Notes: generated by a model from the letters alone, not told the origin. A stretch of DNA of 64,000 nt from Chryseobacterium sp. G0162 (GCF_003815715.1 NZ_CP033922.1:1054001-1118000), one strand, 5' to 3'; positions 35,436 to 45,126 are shown, counted from the stretch's first letter. Made by a program: numbers and translations.

Positions 35436-37115
35436 TTATAAATTTTCATCGTTTAATTTTTCAATATACTGAAACGGAGTAACTCCCGTTTTTTCTTTGA
35501 ATGTCCTTGCAAAGGAAATCCCATTTCTATACCCCACCCTATCAGCCAGTGCCTGGGTAGTATAATGCCTTAATTTTTTATCTTCTGACAACTCTTTCAG
35601 TATATAATTGATTCTTAATTCATTGGTATATTCACTGAACGATTTTTTTATATATTTATTAACTGTTTGTGAGAGATAAGTAGTATTGGTACCTAATTTT
35701 TTTGCCACATAAGCCTGGTTATATTCTTTTTTGAGGTAGAGTTTTTTTTCCACCAGCTCAAGAAACCTTTCCATAATCTCAGCTTCTTTTTCATTACTGA
35801 TTGTAAATTGATTTCTTTTGGCTTGTATATTTAAACTATTATTCTTTACCTGCAGCAAAATATCATCAAGATGTTTTTTAATTTTTTTCTTTTTACGGAT
35901 TTGATAGAAGAGATAGGCAATAATACAACCTAAGAGTAAAAACAGGATAATGATAAAAAGCAAACGTTCTCTTAACATCGAAGAACTTTTATCGATCTCA
36001 TCATTCAGATTTTTAGAATTAATTTCTTTGTAGATATCTGCAATATTCTTTTTCTCGATTTCAGAATTTCTCTTATAAAGCCCAATAAATTTACTATTAT
36101 AAAACGCTACAGAGTCTGTTTTTCCTTCTGCAAGATATATTTTGGATAAATAATCCTGGGCAAAGATATAATCGGTATTTATTAGGGAATCTTTTTCCAT
36201 TTGCTGGGAAAGTGCAAGAAAATTATGTTTGGATCTTTCATAATCATCAGACTCATAAAAGTTGACCCCTAAATTATATTTAAGATTGAAAATTTCATCC
36301 TTAAACTTTAAATCCTGGTAGATGTTCAGGCTTTTTAAATAATATTGGGTTGCTTCAGAATAGTTCTTCTTCTTATTATTGAGTGTACCCAGTTTCAGAT
36401 ACGTAACCGCTAGAAGCTTTTTATCTTTTGTAGAACGAAGCAGCTGGTTAAAATTTTGTAGAGCACTATCTGCATATACCCTGTTTTTTTGAGGATCTGA
36501 AATAAACTTATCAGAATATAAATGTCCCAGGTTGGAAAATATATTATTATAAATCACCTCAAAGGTTTGCGGCTCATATAGTTTTTTATTTTCTTTCAAA
36601 AGAGAGAGAACCTCATGAGTCTCTACAATAGCATCGTCCGTCTGCTTGATATTGAGCTTTACATAAGCAATATTCCCTTTGATTTTAATATGTTGGCAGA
36701 TATCATTATTCTTTTGGGCAAAGAAATCTGCTTTTATAAATTTTTTAAGGGCTTCTTCCGGTTGGTGGTTAGCCATATCAGTATTGCCCAAAATATTATA
36801 TATATGAGATAAATTTCTGTAGTTATTCTCTATCTCAGGGATCCTATTCAGATAATGATTAATTTTTAAGAGGTAAGGCTGTGTATTCTCCTTTTTTCCC
36901 GTAATGGTCAACAAATATCTTTTTGCTGCGTAACCAAAAGCCTGGTCCGCATCATTTTGGGAAGAAAAAATTTCATCCACATATACCAGTGCACTGTCCA
37001 CCCCTATTTTTTGATAGATAAAGAATTTATCTTTGTAAAATTGGATATCCTTTTTCTGTGAAAACACAACAGAAAATACAATCAAGAATAAAAATACGGT
37101 AATTCTTTTTTCCAT
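35436..37115 (-). CDS. TPR / transmembrane / AraC-type HTH regulator
   Basis: 559 aa. A signal peptide (ITVFLFLIVFSVVFSQ) is followed by a periplasmic TPR region (about 30-370; YYLKSLNIYQDLKFKDEIFNLKYNLGVNFYESDDY-type repeats), a membrane helix (about 387-408) and a C-terminal AraC double HTH (about 455-555: KKLGTNTTYLSQTVNKYIKKSFSEYTNELRI and LADRVGYRNGISFARTFKEKTGVTPFQYIEKL). A one-piece sensor and regulator, common in Bacteroidota. It is convergent with the bacteriocin-like gene 32 bp away, so it may control that segment. Confidence 0.88.
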   Translation of the reverse strand: MEKRITVFLFLIVFSVVFSQKKDIQFYKDKFFIYQKIGVDSALVYVDEIFSSQNDADQAFGYAAKRYLLTITGKKENTQPYLLKINHYLNRIPEIENNYRNLSHIYNILGNTDMANHQPEEALKKFIKADFFAQKNNDICQHIKIKGNIAYVKLNIKQTDDAIVETHEVLSLLKENKKLYEPQTFEVIYNNIFSNLGHLYSDKFISDPQKNRVYADSALQNFNQLLRSTKDKKLLAVTYLKLGTLNNKKKNYSEATQYYLKSLNIYQDLKFKDEIFNLKYNLGVNFYESDDYERSKHNFLALSQQMEKDSLINTDYIFAQDYLSKIYLAEGKTDSVAFYNSKFIGLYKRNSEIEKKNIADIYKEINSKNLNDEIDKSSSMLRERLLFIIILFLLLGCIIAYLFYQIRKKKKIKKHLDDILLQVKNNSLNIQAKRNQFTISNEKEAEIMERFLELVEKKLYLKKEYNQAYVAKKLGTNTTYLSQTVNKYIKKSFSEYTNELRINYILKELSEDKKLRHYTTQALADRVGYRNGISFARTFKEKTGVTPFQYIEKLNDENL

Positions 37116-37270
37116 CTTTTTGTATTTAAATAGTACATCAATATACTTAATTTACTCTTTACTACGTAAATACATTAATCTTTATTTTTTTATGGCATTA
37201 ATACGGAGATTATAGCTATAAAATATTGTAATGAGCATTCAATATTGATCTGGAATCAAAAAATAAGACT

Positions 37271-37343
37271 TTATTGATGGCAAGTTTTTATTGCTTCAAA
37301 AAGGAAAGAAAAGCTATTTCATTGTGAAGGTTATTTAATTTTA
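37271..37343 (+). repeat. Direct repeat, right copy (isolated tyrS 3' end)
   Basis: Copy of tyrS bases 32643-32715 with two substitutions (G for A in CAAGTTT, A for G in AAGGAAAG), coding the same last residues including the TAA. No tyrS body precedes it. Confidence 0.85.
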
Positions 37344-37358
37344 AAACGATATAAAGAA

Positions 37359-37392
37359 CCGGCGCTGAGATAAATCTCAGCGCCGGCTTTTA
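37359..37392. terminator. Strong GC-rich terminator
   Basis: CCGGCGCTGAGA (37359-37370) pairs perfectly with TCTCAGCGCCGG (37375-37386), loop TAAA, then CTTTTA. It lies after the tyrS repeat and after the convergent lipoprotein gene. Confidence 0.85.
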
Positions 37393-37413
37393 TTTTGAAA
37401 GTATTATTAGTTT

Positions 37414-37830
37414 TTAAAATATATAACTTGCAGAAGCGGATAAATACTGACCACTGGAAGTTCCTTCTTTTTTCAGTTCACCATCTACCCAAATTTGAAC
37501 TTTTAAAGTAGAAGATGCATCGACACCAATTGCATTTACCACAACATTAGCATTGTAAGCACCTGCTTCTGATGTCACTTCAGGACTTGACCATGTTGTT
37601 CCACTAAGGCTTGAAGCCGTTGTAGCATTCCCGTCAATTCCGTACACAGCTGCATCAATATTAGTTCCCGCAGAGGCAATAGCCTTAAAAACTACTTTAT
37701 GGCTCTTTTTTGCTCCATTTACATTATCATCGTCATCTTTACTACAAGACGCTACAAACCCTAATAATATTGTTGCAAGAAGCACTACAAATGTACCTTT
37801 CAACAGTTGGCTTATTCCTGTTTTTTTCAT
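37414..37830 (-). CDS. Small lipoprotein, paralogue of 40683-41117
   Basis: 138 aa. Lipobox FVASC with Cys near residue 29, then an acidic linker SKDDDD and a beta-sandwich-like body: HKVVFKAIASAGTNIDAAVYGIDGN, TTWSSPEVT, LKVQIWVDGELKKEGTSSG and a terminal SASYIF. The layout VVFKA...G...W-x-S...VDGE is shared with the lipoprotein at 40683-41117, and resembles MmpS-type accessory proteins. A surface or periplasmic lipoprotein. Together the two flank a two-component system. Confidence 0.7.
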   Translation of the reverse strand: MKKTGISQLLKGTFVVLLATILLGFVASCSKDDDDNVNGAKKSHKVVFKAIASAGTNIDAAVYGIDGNATTASSLSGTTWSSPEVTSEAGAYNANVVVNAIGVDASSTLKVQIWVDGELKKEGTSSGQYLSASASYIF

Positions 37831-38033
37831 AATCTTTTTGTTTAAATTTTAGTTACTTTATTTGATATTCTATGATTAGTGATTCCGTACCTGCAAAGCT
37901 ATTGGAGTCATTGAACTTTATCAATCCTGAAAATTGTGTAATTTTTTCTACCTAAATTCTGGTATTTTTTATGCTAAAATTTTTAAGTAAATTGACCGTT
38001 TATAAAAAATATATTCTACAGAACTGATACCTG

Positions 38034-40007
38034 ATGAAGAGATTACTGATCCTGTTAAGCATACTACTGTCCTTTGGCCTACAATCACAACAATTGATTC
38101 CCCTTAATGAGAAACCTTATTTGGACAGCTTACAAAACGTACTAAGAAGTGGCGGAACTACGGCAGCAAAAGTAAATACCACTTTTCTTTTGTCAAATTA
38201 TTATAGAAATATTGATTCTCTTTTAAGTAAAAAGTATCTGGAAAGTGCAAAAACTCTTATCAAAAGTGATGCTTTTCTTTCAGCTAAATATAATTTTTAC
38301 GAAGCACAATATAATCTTGATCGAAATAAAGAGAAAGCCGCCATTTCTTACCAAAAAGCGATTAAAGCATTATCAAAATTCAAAAATGAAGAATCTGATC
38401 TTCTTCAGGCAGCAGCCTGGTATAGCTATGGGGTCACACAGAAAGACAAGGAAGGTTATCCTTTTTTAGTGAAAACGATTCTTGAAAAAAGTATTCCATT
38501 GGCTAAAAAATATGAAAATAGCAGGAATCTTGGACTTTTATACACTCAGCTTGCCGTTATCCTTACTTACAATGCAGAATTTAAAAAATCTGAGGAGTAT
38601 AATACTAAAGCTTTAAAAATTCTTGAAAAAAACTATCCCAATTCTCCTGAACTATTCTTCACCTACTTAAATTTAGCCAATAATTTCTGTTATCAGGCCA
38701 AAGGGGATGAAGCTAAAAAGTTTTTGGATAAAGCCGAAGCACTCATTGGTCCTCATCCGGATTCCTCCGTGAATGCTTTTTATTATTATGGTAAAACGCT
38801 TTATTTTATTACCCGACAAAAGAACCCGGAAGCATTACCCGTTATTGAAAAAGGTATTTATTATGCTAAAACTTTTAATCAGAATCTATTGGCGCAGATG
38901 TTTTATTTCAACAAATATGACATTTTAAGAAAATTAAAAAGGTATAATGAGGCTAAAGGTGCTTTAGAAGATATTTTAACAGAAAAATCGCTTGCTCTTG
39001 ATCTCAATAACAGAAAGACCATTTATAAGCAGCTTTCTTCTTTACATGAAGAGATGGGGAATACAAAAGAAGCTTTAGGTTGGGAACAGAGATATTCCAA
39101 ACTTAATGATAGTCTGAATAGTGAAAATGTGAAGCTTGAGATCAATAAAATTGAAGCCAAGTTCAATACAGCAGAAAAAGAAAGAAAAATTGCCACTTTA
39201 AACGCTGAAAAGAACCAAAAAGAACTGGAAGTCAACAAGAAAAACTCCTATTTATGGGGATTAAGCCTTATTTTATTATTAGTTATAAGTCTTTTGATCT
39301 TCCTTTATATCATTTTGAGAAAGAATAAAAAAATCTCTAAGCAGAAGATTAATGAGATCAAACAAAAGGAAGAACTCTCTTTAACAAAAGCTATTCTTGA
39401 GGGAGAAGAAAGGGAAAGAGAACGTATTGCAAGAGATCTTCATGATGGATTAGGGGGAATGCTAGCTGGAGTAAAAATCAATTTTTCAACATGGTCTGCC
39501 AGTCATTTGGATCCTAAAAAAGACCAGGAGTTTTATAAAATCCTGGGACAGCTGGATAATTCTGTAGGCGAACTTCGGCATGTGGCAAGAAACCTGATGC
39601 CTGAATCATTGCTTAATTTCGGGTTGGAAACCGCCCTCAATGACCTTTGTGAATTTTACAACAGAAAAGATATTGAAATTGATTTCCAGGCAATCAATAT
39701 TGAAAAGAATCTACCATTAAATATTCAGCTTAACATTTACAGGATTGCACAGGAATTATTGGCTAATGCTATCAAGCATTCTGAAGCCACCGGTATTTTA
39801 TTACAATGCTCCCAATCTGAAAAAGATTTTTTCATCACGATTGAAGACAATGGAAAAGGTTTTGTAAACAACAAAGAACAAAAAACCAAAAGCATGGGGC
39901 TCCGTAATTTAAAGAACAGGGTGGATTACCTGAAAGGAAACATGGAGATCAACTCAGACAGCCAAGGTACAACGATTAATATAGAACTCAACATAGATGG
40001 AGAATGA
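38034..40007 (+). CDS. TPR sensor histidine kinase (HisKA_3/NarX type)
   Basis: 657 aa. Signal peptide, periplasmic TPR repeats (about 45-385), coiled coil, membrane helix (about 405-428), HisKA_3 dimerisation domain with RERIARDLHDGLGGMLAG (phospho-His470) and HATPase_c (NIYRIAQELLANAIKHSEATG, IEDNGKGF, MGLRNLKNRV). Its stop overlaps the response-regulator start by 11 bp, so the two are translationally coupled. Signal unknown. Confidence 0.93.
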   Translation: MKRLLILLSILLSFGLQSQQLIPLNEKPYLDSLQNVLRSGGTTAAKVNTTFLLSNYYRNIDSLLSKKYLESAKTLIKSDAFLSAKYNFYEAQYNLDRNKEKAAISYQKAIKALSKFKNEESDLLQAAAWYSYGVTQKDKEGYPFLVKTILEKSIPLAKKYENSRNLGLLYTQLAVILTYNAEFKKSEEYNTKALKILEKNYPNSPELFFTYLNLANNFCYQAKGDEAKKFLDKAEALIGPHPDSSVNAFYYYGKTLYFITRQKNPEALPVIEKGIYYAKTFNQNLLAQMFYFNKYDILRKLKRYNEAKGALEDILTEKSLALDLNNRKTIYKQLSSLHEEMGNTKEALGWEQRYSKLNDSLNSENVKLEINKIEAKFNTAEKERKIATLNAEKNQKELEVNKKNSYLWGLSLILLLVISLLIFLYIILRKNKKISKQKINEIKQKEELSLTKAILEGEERERERIARDLHDGLGGMLAGVKINFSTWSASHLDPKKDQEFYKILGQLDNSVGELRHVARNLMPESLLNFGLETALNDLCEFYNRKDIEIDFQAINIEKNLPLNIQLNIYRIAQELLANAIKHSEATGILLQCSQSEKDFFITIEDNGKGFVNNKEQKTKSMGLRNLKNRVDYLKGNMEINSDSQGTTINIELNIDGE

Positions 40008-40635
40008 AAAAATAAATATTGTCATCGTAGACGATCACCCTATCGTCATTGAAGGTCTGAAAATGATGCTGAAAAGCCAGCCTTCATTCAATATTCCGGA
40101 AACTTTTACTTCCGGTTCGGAGATCATCCGTTTTATGGATTCCAATAAGGTTGATATTATTCTTTTAGATATCACACTACCTGATGCGAATGGTACAGAA
40201 CTATGCAGGGAAATCAAAAAGAAATCTCCAGAAACGTCAGTGATTATGTTCAGTAATCGTTCGGAAAGGAGTATCATCATGCAGTCTATCCAAAACGGAG
40301 CCAGTGGTTACCTTCTCAAAAATACATCTATTGAAGAACTGGTGATTTGCATCCAAGGAGCATTATCCGGTGACATTGTTTTTTGTAATGAAACCAAACA
40401 GATCATCAGCAGACCTTCTCAAAATGAGTTGCCAATTCCCAGGCTTACTAAAAGAGAAAAGCAAATCCTGCATCTTGTAGCACAGGGTAAAACAAGCAAT
40501 AGAATTGCAGAAGAGCTTTTTCTAAGCCCACTCACTGTAGATACCCATCGGAAAAATCTTCTGCAGAAATTTCAGGCTAAAAATTCTACAGAACTCGTAA
40601 ACCAGGCTATAGAATATAATCTGATTGAAAAATAA
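39997..40635 (+). CDS. NarL/FixJ-type response regulator
   Basis: 212 aa. The receiver has IVIVDDHPIVIEG, phosphoacceptor Asp58 in IILLDITLPD, and YLLKNTS. The C-terminal LuxR-type HTH is LTKREKQILHLVAQGKTSNR followed by the usual AEELFLSPLTVDTHRKNLL. Cognate regulator of the overlapping kinase; the flanking lipoproteins are its most obvious candidate targets. Confidence 0.93.
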   Translation: MENEKINIVIVDDHPIVIEGLKMMLKSQPSFNIPETFTSGSEIIRFMDSNKVDIILLDITLPDANGTELCREIKKKSPETSVIMFSNRSERSIIMQSIQNGASGYLLKNTSIEELVICIQGALSGDIVFCNETKQIISRPSQNELPIPRLTKREKQILHLVAQGKTSNRIAEELFLSPLTVDTHRKNLLQKFQAKNSTELVNQAIEYNLIEK

Positions 40636-40640
40636 AAAAA

Positions 40641-40665
40641 ACCGCTCTTGCAGCGGTTTTTATTT
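40641..40665. terminator. Hairpin terminator
   Basis: ACCGCT (40641-40646) pairs with AGCGGT (40652-40657), flanked by A7 and T5. It lies between the convergent genes ending at 40635 and 40683. Confidence 0.8.
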
Positions 40666-40682
40666 TATATAGTAAACTTTAT

Positions 40683-41117
40683 TTATGGCTCAAGGAAGCT
40701 AAAAGCAACTTTTACAACCTGATTATCACCTTTTCCTGTAACTTTAGCAGTTCTGGCAACCTCTCCATCTATCAAAAGAGTAATGGTAAGTTCTGAATTT
40801 GCCTGTGGCAATACAGCATTCGCAGCAAAATTGATCTGTGCCTGGCTGGAATTAACCCACATTTCACCACTTGTCCAACTTTCTTTTAAAGGTGCAGTAG
40901 GCGTACTGTATATAGTATTCTGTGCAGTTCCTACCTGGGTTACCACAGAGATAAGCTCTGATCCTGTAGTAGCTTTCGCTACAAATTGAACCACATGATC
41001 CTGAAATTCATCATCGTCATCTTTTTTACACGAATTTACCACAGTAATCACTGAAAATAACAAAACGAATAAAGAAGAAAGTCTAAGTAAACTTTTTAAA
41101 TTGTAAAATTGCTTCAT
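40683..41117 (-). CDS. Small lipoprotein, paralogue of 37414-37830
   Basis: 144 aa. Lipobox VVNSC (Cys near residue 30), then KKDDDDEF and a beta-rich body (VVQFVAKATTGSELISVVTQVG, ESWTSGEMWVNSS, LTITLLIDGEVARTA). Homologous layout to the lipoprotein on the other side of the two-component system. Its promoter must lie in the AT-rich region to its right. Confidence 0.7.
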   Translation of the reverse strand: MKQFYNLKSLLRLSSLFVLLFSVITVVNSCKKDDDDEFQDHVVQFVAKATTGSELISVVTQVGTAQNTIYSTPTAPLKESWTSGEMWVNSSQAQINFAANAVLPQANSELTITLLIDGEVARTAKVTGKGDNQVVKVAFSFLEP

Positions 41118-41471
41118 TTCTCCAAATAGATTTTTTAATGTTCCAAATATAAGTTTTTTATTAATATAAAAATATCTTTAGTGAAAATTTTACAACATTT
41201 TTTTACAAAAAATATCAAATCAACAAAAACAGAATTCACTTTAAAAAACCCAATAATACAACGCAATCCTCTAATTATTAAACATAAAACATCATTATAT
41301 TTAGAATTATTTTAATACTCATAAAAAGTAACATTACAAAAATAGAATTATTGTGTTTTTATTTAAAGATTAGCGTTTACTTTTTATCTTTTGAAAATGA
41401 TTTTTTTAGCTCTCATATATGAATCATAAAAGTTAAGATTTACAATGTAATTTATTAATTATATTTGCTGT
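41118..41471. other. AT-rich intergenic region, no gene seen
   Basis: 354 bp of very AT-rich sequence between the divergent lipoprotein and esterase genes. I see no ORF, hairpin or repeat that I can support; it presumably holds both promoters. Confidence 0.6.
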
Positions 41472-42110
41472 ATGAATTTAGATTATTTAGTAAGAGAGCC
41501 GGAAAATATTACCTCTGCTACTCCTATACTTTTTATGCTTCACGGCTACGGCAGCAATGAGCAGGACCTTTTCAGCTTTAGAGAAACCCTTCCAAAAGAT
41601 TGGATCATCATTAGTTTCAGAGCTCCCAGAGATACTCAATTTGAGGGATATTCATGGTATGATATTAATTTTAACGACCCTGAAAATTTCATTGATGTTC
41701 CTCAGGCTAAAGAATCTTTAAATGCTGTACTGGAAAGTATATTAAAAATCATAAATAATTATGGTCTCACTGAAAGCAAAGTTCATTTATGCGGATTCAG
41801 CCAGGGAGGAATATTATGCTATGCTCTGGCATTAAAATATCCTGAATTATTTACAAATGTTGCCTGTTTGAGTTCTTATGCAGAAGAAAAGATTCTGGAT
41901 GGAATTGTAAAGGACAAAAAGAAACTGGAAAAGCTGAGATTCTTTGTATCTCACGGTACAGATGATGCTGTGATTCCTATTGATTGGGGAAGAAAGGCTG
42001 CTGAGCTTCTTTATGACCTCAATTGTTATTTCACATTCAGAGAATATATGAGCGGGCATGGAGTCAATCAGAAAAATTATATGGATTTAATGGATTTCTT
42101 CTCAAAATAA
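41472..42110 (+). CDS. Alpha/beta hydrolase, phospholipase/carboxylesterase family
   Basis: 212 aa, cytosolic. The oxyanion segment LHGYGSNEQDLF, the nucleophile elbow GFSQGG (Ser110), the acid in HGTDDAVIPID (about residue 165) and the catalytic His in MSGHGVNQ (about residue 196) match the small carboxylesterase/acyl-protein thioesterase family (Abhydrolase_2). It hydrolyses short acyl esters or thioesters. Single gene. Confidence 0.92.
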   Translation: MNLDYLVREPENITSATPILFMLHGYGSNEQDLFSFRETLPKDWIIISFRAPRDTQFEGYSWYDINFNDPENFIDVPQAKESLNAVLESILKIINNYGLTESKVHLCGFSQGGILCYALALKYPELFTNVACLSSYAEEKILDGIVKDKKKLEKLRFFVSHGTDDAVIPIDWGRKAAELLYDLNCYFTFREYMSGHGVNQKNYMDLMDFFSK

Positions 42111-42168
42111 GCAGATTCCAATTTTAAAATAAATTCAATAAAAATAACAAATCTATTGTAGTTCGTAT

Positions 42169-42198
42169 AAACATTCCAGTATTTGGAATGTTTTTTTA
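42169..42198 (+). terminator. Hairpin terminator
   Basis: AAACATTCCA (42169-42178) pairs with TGGAATGTTT (42184-42193), then a T-run. Confidence 0.85.
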
Positions 42199-42231
42199 TT
42201 ACCATAAAGATAAATTCAGTAAATTGAGTAT

Positions 42232-43557
42232 ATGAAACTAAAGCTACTTTTACTGGGTTTATTATTGGGTATTTTTATCCATGCACAGAACTCTTTCAGA
42301 CTACTCAATACTCAGAAAACAGTCATCCCTTTTCAGCTTATCAACAATCTGATTTTTATCCCAGTCAACATAAATGGAGCCAACCTAACCTTTATGGTGG
42401 ACACCGGAGTAGCAGAAACCATTCTTTTCAGCCTGGACAATAAAGAAGTTAAGCTGAGTAATGTTGAAAAAATAAAGTTTTCCGGGCTTGGAGGAAGCCT
42501 AAGTATAGATGGATTAAAATCAGAACGTAATATCGGTAGAATTGGAGATGAGATCATCAATACTTCTATGTCTCTTTATGTGATTCTTGATGAGGAATTC
42601 AATATTTCCTCTCATGTAGGAATTCCTGTAAACGGCGTTATTGGTTACCATTTTTTTAAGGATCACCCGATCGCTATTGACTATATTTCTAAAAAAATAA
42701 CGGTTTATGAGAATATGGATCCTTTAAAAAGGAAGATTAGAAAATTTGATGAAATGCCGATCAGTATTGAAAAAGATAAACCTTATCTAAACGCCGGCGT
42801 AGAAATGACCCGTGAAAAGAAAGAATCAAAACTTCTTATTGATCTTGGAAACAGTGATGCAATCTGGCTCTTCCCTACTCTTATTAAAGATTTTGTTTAT
42901 AACCGTCCTAATATTGATGATTTTCTGGGCCGTGGATTCAATGGAGATATTTATGGTAAAAGAAGCAGAATCCATAATTTTTATCTTGGTGATTTTAAAT
43001 TTGAAAAACCGCTTACCGCTATGCCTGATGAGTTCTCTATTCAGCATGTGAGCCTGGTCAAAGACCGGAAAGGCTCTGTAGGAGGTGAAATCATGAGACG
43101 ATTTTCTATTATTTTTGATTATGCTAACAATAAGCTATATTTGAAGAAAAACAGAAATTTTGACGATCCTTTCCATTTTAATATGAGTGGACTGGATTTT
43201 AAACAGGACGGACTTGAATGGCAGCAGGATAGAGTGAAAATTGAAACTCAAACAATGGGTAGTACAACTAATACAAGTGAGGTATATAAAGACTCTTTTC
43301 AATATAAATTCAGTCTGAAACCTTTATTTTCTATTGCTGGAGTGAGAAAAGATTCACCGGCTTATGTAGCAGGCTTAAAAAAAGACGACAAAGTGATCAG
43401 TATCAATGGAGACAAAACAGCAGACATGAAGCTTGAGAAAATCCTTGAAATCATGAAGTCCTCAGAAGGAAGAACGATCACCATGGTTATTCAGAGGCAA
43501 GAAGAAAAACTTACTTTCCGTTTTAATTTGGAAGATCCGATCCCTTATCAAGAATAA
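42232..43557 (+). CDS. Secreted aspartic protease with PDZ domain
   Basis: 441 aa. Signal peptide (LLLLGLLLGIFIHAQ), first catalytic motif FMVDTGVAETILF (Asp57-Thr-Gly), a second half with LLIDLGNSDAIW (Asp-Leu-Gly where DTG/DSG is usual), and a C-terminal PDZ domain (about 355-430: FSIAGVRKDSPAYVAGLKKDD, VISINGD). The pepsin/retropepsin-like (gag-asp) plus PDZ arrangement is common in Bacteroidota periplasmic proteases. The membrane protein at 43563 follows 5 bp downstream, so the two are an operon. Confidence 0.85.
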   Translation: MKLKLLLLGLLLGIFIHAQNSFRLLNTQKTVIPFQLINNLIFIPVNINGANLTFMVDTGVAETILFSLDNKEVKLSNVEKIKFSGLGGSLSIDGLKSERNIGRIGDEIINTSMSLYVILDEEFNISSHVGIPVNGVIGYHFFKDHPIAIDYISKKITVYENMDPLKRKIRKFDEMPISIEKDKPYLNAGVEMTREKKESKLLIDLGNSDAIWLFPTLIKDFVYNRPNIDDFLGRGFNGDIYGKRSRIHNFYLGDFKFEKPLTAMPDEFSIQHVSLVKDRKGSVGGEIMRRFSIIFDYANNKLYLKKNRNFDDPFHFNMSGLDFKQDGLEWQQDRVKIETQTMGSTTNTSEVYKDSFQYKFSLKPLFSIAGVRKDSPAYVAGLKKDDKVISINGDKTADMKLEKILEIMKSSEGRTITMVIQRQEEKLTFRFNLEDPIPYQE

Positions 43558-43562
43558 ACAAT

Positions 43563-44090
43563 ATGACAACTGAAGAAACTACCTTAGACAGAATAAGAAC
43601 GCGACCAAGATTTAAGATGTTTACTCATCTTACCAAGGAAGAGTATGCTGAAAATCTGAAAAAATATCTCGCTGAACATAAAAATGAGTTTTCTGGCAAC
43701 ATCAATAAAGAGGTTGCTACCATTTGGGTGGAAACAAAATTTGATAATTACTGGAAACCGCGTCTTGCTTTGCGCGTCGAAATGGAAGATGATGAAACAG
43801 TAATACGGGGAGTTTTTGGTCCCAGCTCTGCGGTATGGACATTCTTCATGTTTCTTTACTTTTCCTTTTCTATTCTTTGGATGACCTTTTTCACTATGTA
43901 TTACGTGGAAAAACAAATAAAAAGCGCCGAATACCCTTGGGCACTGAGCGCTTCTTTTATCATGTTATTTTTTATTCTTCTCACTTATATTGCGGCAAGA
44001 TTCGGGCAGCATAAAGGGAAAGATGAAATGCTTAAGTTAAGACAGTTTGCTGAAGAATCTACTTTACAATTTGAGAAGAAGATTATTTAG
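43563..44090 (+). CDS. Membrane protein of unknown function
   Basis: 175 aa with a soluble N-terminal half (about 1-85: RPRFKMFTHLTKEEYAENLKKYLAEHKNEFSG, VETKFDNYWKPRLALRVEME) followed by two membrane helices (about 95-117 and 128-148). I do not recognise the family. Co-transcribed with the aspartic protease. Its last 8 bp overlap the end of the convergent L,D-transpeptidase gene. Confidence 0.65.
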   Translation: MTTEETTLDRIRTRPRFKMFTHLTKEEYAENLKKYLAEHKNEFSGNINKEVATIWVETKFDNYWKPRLALRVEMEDDETVIRGVFGPSSAVWTFFMFLYFSFSILWMTFFTMYYVEKQIKSAEYPWALSASFIMLFFILLTYIAARFGQHKGKDEMLKLRQFAEESTLQFEKKII

Positions 44091-45126
44091 ACAAAGTATC
44101 TGTAGGCCTTTCATTCTGAATAGGAGTAGCCATTGCTTTTGCTGTTTTAATGGAATCGGCTACTTTTTCTCTGTTAGCCTGTTCCTTCAGCATTTTAGGA
44201 ACATCCGGTTCCAATAATTTTGTAAGCTCTTCAACAGATATATTATTGGCATTTGGGTCATTTAGAAGCTTTTTCCATGGTCTTCTTCCGCCCCAATTAT
44301 AATCACCAAATACCATTACCGCTGTACCTCTCGCCTTTGTAGTGGCACCCCCTGGATTCAGTATCCATGTATCAGCATAAGAATACAGCCATTGTGCATC
44401 TTTTCTTAATAGTCTTAAACAGGAATGTGATGCAGGATATCCAGGAAGTGTATATTCGTGCCAGCCGATACCCCCTATGTTATGGATATTAAAATTGTAA
44501 GGAAGTTTCCATTCACTGCTTACTGTAGAAATGGACAGTTTCTTTTTCCAGTTGGCAAAAGTGAGTCCTCTCGTTGTCTGTGCAGTCTTTTTCCCCATAC
44601 TGGTTGGTCCCCATTTCACAAGACCTCCGTTAGAGTATACCGCATAAGCCTGGATCGGATAAGAAAAGATCACGAATTTCTTCACACCACTTAACACGTC
44701 AAGCTGCATAGGAAATGGAGAATACGCCATTAAGGTAGTGTCTATTTTAGCAGGAACTACCAAGGTATCAGCATTCCATTTGCTTTTAGAATCCAGTCTG
44801 TTTAATGCTAAAATAGCCGTGCGTTCCTTCTCATCATACTTTTTACTGAATGCTGCATATACAGAATCCCGCATTTTTTTATCTTTTGGAAGGACAAAGG
44901 CATTATAAAAACCATTCTCCTGCATCATAGGCGGAGCAGATTCTTTTTTAACCACAGGCACTGAATCTTTCTTTATAGAGTCTTGCTCTGTTTCCGGAGT
45001 TTCGGAAGCAGAAACAGTATCTTTAAAAGTATCGCTGATTTTTTCTATTTCCTTTTTACAGGAAACAAGGAATACTGCACATAAACAGGCGTATAGAAAT
45101 GATTTTTTCACAGATATGTTCTTCAT
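44083..45126 (-). CDS. L,D-transpeptidase (YkuD) lipoprotein
   Basis: 347 aa from ATG at 45126, which begins a lipoprotein signal (SFLYACLCAVFLVSC). A low-complexity Glu/Asp/Pro/Ser linker follows, then a YkuD catalytic domain (about 145-300): VFSYPIQAYAVYSNG, KWGPTSMGKKTAQT, and the active-site motif WHEYTLPGYPASHSCLRLL with nucleophile Cys236. It forms or edits 3-3 peptidoglycan cross-links or anchors proteins to the wall. The 13 codons upstream of 45126 are open but would spoil the signal peptide. Confidence 0.9.
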   Translation of the reverse strand: MKNISVKKSFLYACLCAVFLVSCKKEIEKISDTFKDTVSASETPETEQDSIKKDSVPVVKKESAPPMMQENGFYNAFVLPKDKKMRDSVYAAFSKKYDEKERTAILALNRLDSKSKWNADTLVVPAKIDTTLMAYSPFPMQLDVLSGVKKFVIFSYPIQAYAVYSNGGLVKWGPTSMGKKTAQTTRGLTFANWKKKLSISTVSSEWKLPYNFNIHNIGGIGWHEYTLPGYPASHSCLRLLRKDAQWLYSYADTWILNPGGATTKARGTAVMVFGDYNWGGRRPWKKLLNDPNANNISVEELTKLLEPDVPKMLKEQANREKVADSIKTAKAMATPIQNERPTDTLSK

